NCBI RefSeq assembly: GCF_003955735.1
Contig: NZ_CP034464.1
Location: forward strand, 3,658,001 to 3,722,000
Reading direction: 5' to 3'
Origin: Undibacterium parvum
Lineage (GTDB): Bacteria > Pseudomonadota > Gammaproteobacteria > Burkholderiales > Burkholderiaceae_D
DNA length: 64,000 nt
In this document: positions 59,855-64,000 of the stretch, in pieces
How the letters are laid out: each line of letters begins with the position of its first letter
Position numbering within the stretch: the first letter of the stretch is position 1
Notes under the pieces: model-generated
Told to the model about the DNA's origin: nothing
Databases searched by the model: none
The model's input: the letters and a program-made list of their open reading frames with translations, nothing else
Made by a program: the position numbers and the translations under genes

Positions 59855-60483
59855 CGCTTTAAGGGCGGGCGTGCAACTAAGCCAGCTAAAAATATATCCA
59901 TCATTTCTTCTGCGTGTTGCTCTAAGTCATAAGCATTGGTGTCAACCAGCCATTCATGAATCAGGCCGATCAGATAGGCGTGAATTGCTTGCATGGCGAT
60001 CAGCGTGTTGGTCGTCGCAGGCAAAACGCCATGGGTGACCGCAAGCTGCAAGATGACTTCCATCTGTGACAGACATTCCGCACGTTTTTCTTGCTCAAGT
60101 ACAAAAAAAGCCATTTCCTCGGTTTTTTCGCAACGATGAAAAATGATATCGAATACTCTACGCTGTCTTTTATCGGTAGCGATTTGCTTGAGTAAGTGCA
60201 CCATCATTTGGCGTAACGCAGCTATCGGATCTTTATCCGGTGCGTTAGCAATTTCATTGAGCAAGGCATCCATGGGCAAGAAGGCGCGGTCGCACATGGC
60301 CTGAAACAAGGCTGCCTTATCTTTGAAATGCCAATAAATGGCACCGCGTGTCATGCCCGCGGCGCAGGCGACCTCATTGAGCGTGGTGCGTGTAACGCCT
60401 TTTTCGCTGAAGACTTGTTCAGCTGCATCGAGAAGGGCAGTGTAGGTCTCCTGCGCTTCTTCTTTGGTTTTCCTGACCATCAT
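59851..60483 (-). CDS. acrR: TetR-family repressor, AcrR-like
   Basis: 210 residues. The N-terminal HTH is TTLNEVACAAGMTRGAIYWHFKDKAALF, near-canonical for AcrR/TtgR. The C-terminal ligand domain (FHRCEKTEEMAFFVLEQEKRAECLSQME) matches AcrR-type repressors. It is divergent from the efflux operon, with an AcrR-like operator in between. It should bind there until released by a hydrophobic drug or metabolite. Confidence 0.9.
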   Translation of the reverse strand: MMVRKTKEEAQETYTALLDAAEQVFSEKGVTRTTLNEVACAAGMTRGAIYWHFKDKAALFQAMCDRAFLPMDALLNEIANAPDKDPIAALRQMMVHLLKQIATDKRQRRVFDIIFHRCEKTEEMAFFVLEQEKRAECLSQMEVILQLAVTHGVLPATTNTLIAMQAIHAYLIGLIHEWLVDTNAYDLEQHAEEMMDIFLAGLVARPPLKR

Positions 60484-60596
60484 ATGTTTCCTTTAGCGAG
60501 TCTGAAAATTCTGTCTCTGCGCGCTTTTTTTAAATGGCCGTGGCAGCGCGTGCATGGTAGAAGCTTATTCATATTTGGTAAAGACCTAGTTGTAGA

Positions 60597-60670
60597 GCCC
60601 AATACCCATGCGGCTTCCCAGCCTGCCTGGCTTGAAAGCCGCACGGGTATTGCGTGAGCGGCCTATTGCT
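60597..60670. repeat. dispersed palindromic repeat, copy F
   Basis: The arms CAATACCCATGCGGCTT (60600-60616) and AAGCCGCACGGGTATTG (60636-60652) match at 16 of 17 positions. The right flank CGTGAGCGGCC is shared with copy C. It lies between the AcrR-like and acrA genes. Confidence 0.75.
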
Positions 60671-60740
60671 ATAATTTTTCTGAGATGACATGCTTAAAGT
60701 ACATTTTTCTTCGTTTTCAAAAAGTTTTTCAAAAAGAGGT

Positions 60741-60779
60741 TATACTCGCTTTCTTTACAAACATTCGTGAATGTATATT
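60741..60779 (+). promoter_or_regulatory. acrA promoter -10 with AcrR-type operator
   Basis: TATACT at 60741-60746 is a plausible -10. The imperfect palindrome at 60756-60779 is centred on ACATTCGTGAATGT. It agrees with the E. coli acrAB operator (centre ACATTTGTGAATGT) at about 20 of 24 positions. It overlaps the GTG at 60767, arguing against that codon as the acrA start. Confidence 0.75.
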
Positions 60780-60826
60780 GTAGCATAATCGTTATAAGCC
60801 GCTTCTACCTACTGAACATATCTCTT

Positions 60827-62131
60827 ATGAACCCATCTAATAAAACTCTCTCCACGCGACTTCGCCATCATTTCAGTCAGCATGCTTTCGGCCTGGAGTC
60901 ATCGACAGTTAAAGCCTTACGTTTGGCCGCCATCAGCCTGCCTTTGTTGGCACTCGCGGCATGTGGCAAACAAGATGGTGCCGCCAATGCTGCTGGCAAA
61001 ATGCCACCGCCTGAAGTGAATGTAGTGACCGTGCAAGCGAGGAACCTGGCGGTCAATTTTGAATATGCCGGACAAACAGCGGGCTCGCGTGAGACCGAGG
61101 TGAGGGCGCGTATTTCCGGCATTTTGGAAAATCGCCTGTACGAAGAGGGTTCACGCGTGAAGGCTGGGGCTGTGTTGTTTCAGATCGACCCGGGCACCTA
61201 TCAGACCCAGCTTGCCTCGGCAGAAGCGGCGGCTGGCGTGAGCGAAGCCAAGCTGAATCAAGCTAAGCGCGAACTGGCGCGCCTGACGCCATTGGCAGCC
61301 GATAAGGCGATCAGTCAGAAAGAATTTGATGATGCCAAATCCAGCTTTGAAGCTGCCGATGCCGCCTTGCGTCAAGTGCGCGCCCAAGTCAACGAAGCCA
61401 GGCTCAATCTTGGATACACCAAGGTAGTCGCGCCAATTTCGGGCGTTACTGGGATTGCAGTTAAATCCAACGGTAATTTACTGACGCCTAGCGATAGTCT
61501 GCTGACCACCATCGTCCAGACGGATCCTGTGTATGTCAACTTCAGTATTCCTGAAGCGGACTTCTTGAAAGTGAGCAGTGAACTGGGTAGCGGAAAAATA
61601 GCTCTGCCGGGCAAGCGAGCCAGCAACGGCAGCTTGGGCTTTGATATTAAAGTCAAGCTGGCTGACGGCAGTGTGTTTCCGACTGGCGGTAAGATGAATT
61701 TCGTCAGCGAGAAAGTGAATCCAGCCACTGGCGGTTTTGACGCGCGCGCAGAAATTGCTAATCCAGAAGGGAGTTTGCGTCCAGGACAATTTGTTCGTGT
61801 CTCACTCAATGGCGCTACCCGTACCGCGGCAACTGCGGTGCCGCAACGCGCAGTCATTGACGGGCCTATGGGCAAGATGGTGTTCATGGTGACACCGGAC
61901 AATAAGCTCGCACCTAGGCCGGTAGAGTTGGATGGCTGGAGTAATGGTGAGTGGATCGTCACCAAGGGCTTGCAAAATGGCGACCGCGTGCTGGTCGATG
62001 GCGTGATCAAGGCGCACACCCCGGGCATGACGGTGACCCCAATTGCCCTTGCAGCTAAAGATGCAGCCAAAGATGCCGCCAGCCAGGCATCAGCCAAACC
62101 AGCCGCCGCTAGCACTCCCGCCGCACACTAA
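60827..62131 (+). CDS. acrA: RND efflux periplasmic adaptor (AcrA/MexA type)
   Basis: 434 residues from the ATG at 60827; the ORF could begin at GTG 60767, but that sits inside the operator. Lipobox LAAC places the Cys near 46 after a long N-terminal region. Barrel-sandwich/lipoyl and hairpin regions are present (RISGILENRLYEEGSRVKAGAVLFQIDP; APISGVTGIAVKSNGNLL), as is the membrane-proximal end. The C-terminal tail is Ala/Lys-rich (AAKDAAKDAASQASAKPAA). It joins the RND pump to an outer-membrane channel. Confidence 0.93.
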   Translation: MNPSNKTLSTRLRHHFSQHAFGLESSTVKALRLAAISLPLLALAACGKQDGAANAAGKMPPPEVNVVTVQARNLAVNFEYAGQTAGSRETEVRARISGILENRLYEEGSRVKAGAVLFQIDPGTYQTQLASAEAAAGVSEAKLNQAKRELARLTPLAADKAISQKEFDDAKSSFEAADAALRQVRAQVNEARLNLGYTKVVAPISGVTGIAVKSNGNLLTPSDSLLTTIVQTDPVYVNFSIPEADFLKVSSELGSGKIALPGKRASNGSLGFDIKVKLADGSVFPTGGKMNFVSEKVNPATGGFDARAEIANPEGSLRPGQFVRVSLNGATRTAATAVPQRAVIDGPMGKMVFMVTPDNKLAPRPVELDGWSNGEWIVTKGLQNGDRVLVDGVIKAHTPGMTVTPIALAAKDAAKDAASQASAKPAAASTPAAH

Positions 62132-62154
62132 GCTAAGGCCTTAAGGAATCGATT

Positions 62155-64000
62155 ATGTTTTCAAAATTTTTCATTAACCGGCCTATCTTCGCGACAGTTT
62201 TGTCCTTGATTATAGTGCTGGCCGGCTTGGCCGCCTTGCGCGCCTTGCCAATTTCACGTTACCCGGAAATCGCGCCGCCGGTGGTCAACGTCACCGCGAT
62301 TTATCCGGGCGCTTCGGCCGAAGTGGTGGAGCGTACCGTTGCCGCGCCTATCGAAGAGCAAATCAATGGCGTCGAACACATGTTGTACATGGATTCGGTC
62401 TCCTCAGCGGATGGCCGCGTCTCGATTAATGTCACCTTTGAGGTCGGCACCAATCTCGATATCGCTGCCGTTAACGTGAATAACCGGGTACGTCAGGCCG
62501 ATGCCAAGTTGCCGCAAGAAGTAAGGCGTCAGGGCGTAACAGTCTCAAAAAGCTCGTCCAACTTTTTGGTAGTTGCGGCTTTGTACTCGCCTGACAATCG
62601 CTACGACGCACTGTTCCTGTCTAATTATGCAACTCAAAATGTGCTCGATGCATTAAAGCGCGTACCGGGCACCACCAACGTGCAGATATTCGGTGCCAAG
62701 GATTACGCCATGCGCATCTGGATGCGTCCGGATAGGATGGCGCAACTAGGCGTCACCGTCGCTGACATTTCGAATGCAATTACCGAACAAAATGCTCAAT
62801 ATGCGGCCGGTAAGGTCGGCGCTCCACCGAATAATACGGAAGAGCTGACCATGACGGTGACCGCCAAGGGACGTTTGCTGGAACCGGCTGAGTTTGCCAA
62901 TATCGTTGTCAGAACCGCTAAGGGCGGCGCGACCATACGAATTAAAGATGTGGCGAGGGTAGAGCTAGGTTCTAAAGACTATAACTTGTACGGTCGCGTC
63001 AATGGCCATCCTTCTGCCAACATCGGTGTGTTCTTGCAAACCGGGGCCAATGCACTCGATACCCGTAAAGCCGTAGAGAAAACATTGCAGACTTTGAAGG
63101 CGAAGTTCCCCGAAGGGATGGAGTATTCGACACCTTACGATACCACCCCGTTTGTCACCGAATCGATAGCCGAAGTACTCAAAACCTTGGGCGAGGCCAT
63201 GGTGCTGGTGTTCATTGTGGTGTACCTGTTTCTGCAGAGCTGGCGCGCTACGATTATTCCTACCCTGGCGGTTCCGGTCTCTCTGATCGGTACCATGGCC
63301 GGTTTGCATTTGCTCGGTTACAGCATTAACACATTAACGCTATTCGGCATGGTGTTGGCTATCGGTATCGTGGTTGATGACGCTATCGTGGTCCTAGAAA
63401 ACGTAGAGCGTTTGATGAACGAAGAAGGCATGACGCCGAAAGACGCGGCAATAGAAGCGATGCATGAAGTGACCGGTCCAGTGATCGCGATTGTGCTGGT
63501 GTTGGTGGCGGCCTTTGGTCCTATCGCCTTCCTAGGTGGTTTAGCGGGAGAGTTGTATCGCCAGTTCGCCGTGACTATTTCGATTGCGGTGGTGTTGTCC
63601 GGTCTTGTTGCCTTGACCCTGACTCCGGCCTTGTGCGCCTTGTTGCTCAAACCCGGTGCGGAAAATCATAATCGTTTTTTCACCTGGTTTAATGGCGCCT
63701 TCCTGCGCCTGACCAAGCACTACACCAATGGCGTTACTTTCTTTTTGAAGCGAGCGGTGCTGGGTATAGTGGTCTTTGCCGGCATGATCGTCGTCACTGG
63801 TCTGCTGTGGAAGAACGTGCCTGGTGGTTTGGTACCGGATGAAGATCAAGGTTATTTTATTGGTGCTGCCATCATGCCTGAAGGCGCTTCGCTAGATCGC
63901 ACCAATAAAATGGTGATGCAAGTCGAAGATGTGATGAAAACCAATAAAAATATCGACACTACGTTTGCTTTGGTCGGGCTCGATTTTCTGGGCGGCGGCG
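62155..64000 (+). CDS. acrB: RND efflux permease (AcrB/HAE1 family), partial at the right edge
   Basis: About 615 residues are visible from the ATG at 62155, with AAGGA upstream. The start MFSKFFINRPIFATVLSLII is typical of HAE1 pumps. The proton-relay aspartates lie in VLAIGIVVDDAIVVLENVER. LTLTPALCALLLKP is also conserved. The frame runs off the window. It exports drugs or metabolites with AcrA in exchange for protons. An outer-membrane channel gene may follow outside the window. Confidence 0.95.
   Translation, partial: MFSKFFINRPIFATVLSLIIVLAGLAALRALPISRYPEIAPPVVNVTAIYPGASAEVVERTVAAPIEEQINGVEHMLYMDSVSSADGRVSINVTFEVGTNLDIAAVNVNNRVRQADAKLPQEVRRQGVTVSKSSSNFLVVAALYSPDNRYDALFLSNYATQNVLDALKRVPGTTNVQIFGAKDYAMRIWMRPDRMAQLGVTVADISNAITEQNAQYAAGKVGAPPNNTEELTMTVTAKGRLLEPAEFANIVVRTAKGGATIRIKDVARVELGSKDYNLYGRVNGHPSANIGVFLQTGANALDTRKAVEKTLQTLKAKFPEGMEYSTPYDTTPFVTESIAEVLKTLGEAMVLVFIVVYLFLQSWRATIIPTLAVPVSLIGTMAGLHLLGYSINTLTLFGMVLAIGIVVDDAIVVLENVERLMNEEGMTPKDAAIEAMHEVTGPVIAIVLVLVAAFGPIAFLGGLAGELYRQFAVTISIAVVLSGLVALTLTPALCALLLKPGAENHNRFFTWFNGAFLRLTKHYTNGVTFFLKRAVLGIVVFAGMIVVTGLLWKNVPGGLVPDEDQGYFIGAAIMPEGASLDRTNKMVMQVEDVMKTNKNIDTTFALVGLDFLGGG

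Overview
The window looks like chromosomal DNA of a betaproteobacterium, most likely an Oxalobacteraceae member close to Undibacterium. The grounds are the YbiB, EpsA-type regulator, PEP-CTERM, type B L31 and AcrAB families, the moderate G+C, and the dispersed short palindromic repeats. The family placement is inference; no rRNA is present to test it. No phage, IS element or CRISPR array was seen. One tRNA gene (Leu, CAA) is present.

Layout: 1-9.4 kb holds housekeeping and sensory genes: an NHL-repeat/M23 peptidase fusion cut by the left edge, a periplasmic binding-type protein, a chemotaxis receptor, YbiB, and a PaiB/OsmC pair divergent from a MocR regulator. 9.6-14.7 kb, all on the minus strand, is regulatory and exopolysaccharide (EPS) linked: a YcgR-type PilZ protein, an EpsA-type LuxR regulator, a PhoB-like response regulator, a polyprenyl-phosphate sugar transferase and a CAAX-protease-like protein. 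15.5-36.6 kb, plus strand, is a surface locus: a PEP-CTERM protein, a secreted PstS-like protein, a two-partner secretion pair (TpsB and a TpsA of about 3,690 residues), an ExbB fused to DUF2341/LamG-like domains, two ExbD, a TonB-like protein, a porin and a coiled-coil periplasmic protein. 37-47.3 kb is a type II-secretion-like system that mixes T2SS parts (G, F, E, D) with PilM/N/O/P-like parts and three more pseudopilins. 47.4-52.1 kb carries SapC, a very short PEP-CTERM-like protein, EpsD, EpsE and a TIGR03790 protein. 52.4-64 kb has tRNA-Leu, a binding protein coupled to a CHASE-GGDEF-EAL protein, an ArnT-like glycosyltransferase, L31, a TRIC-family channel, and a TetR/AcrR regulator facing an acrAB efflux operon cut by the right edge.

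The most interesting part is 11.6-50 kb. The gene set resembles the phosphate-depletion-controlled Pdt two-partner secretion system and Hxc type II system of Pseudomonas aeruginosa. Here there is also a PhoB-like regulator and a secreted protein with a PstS-type phosphate-contact motif. Direct repeats of GTCAT with an 11-bp period, like a Pho box, lie upstream of the PhoB-like gene, the gspG operon and the short PEP-CTERM gene, each pointing toward its gene. My reading is a phosphate- or nutrient-responsive surface secretion and EPS island, with a TonB-ExbBD motor dedicated to something other than a classical TonB-dependent receptor, since none is encoded in the window.
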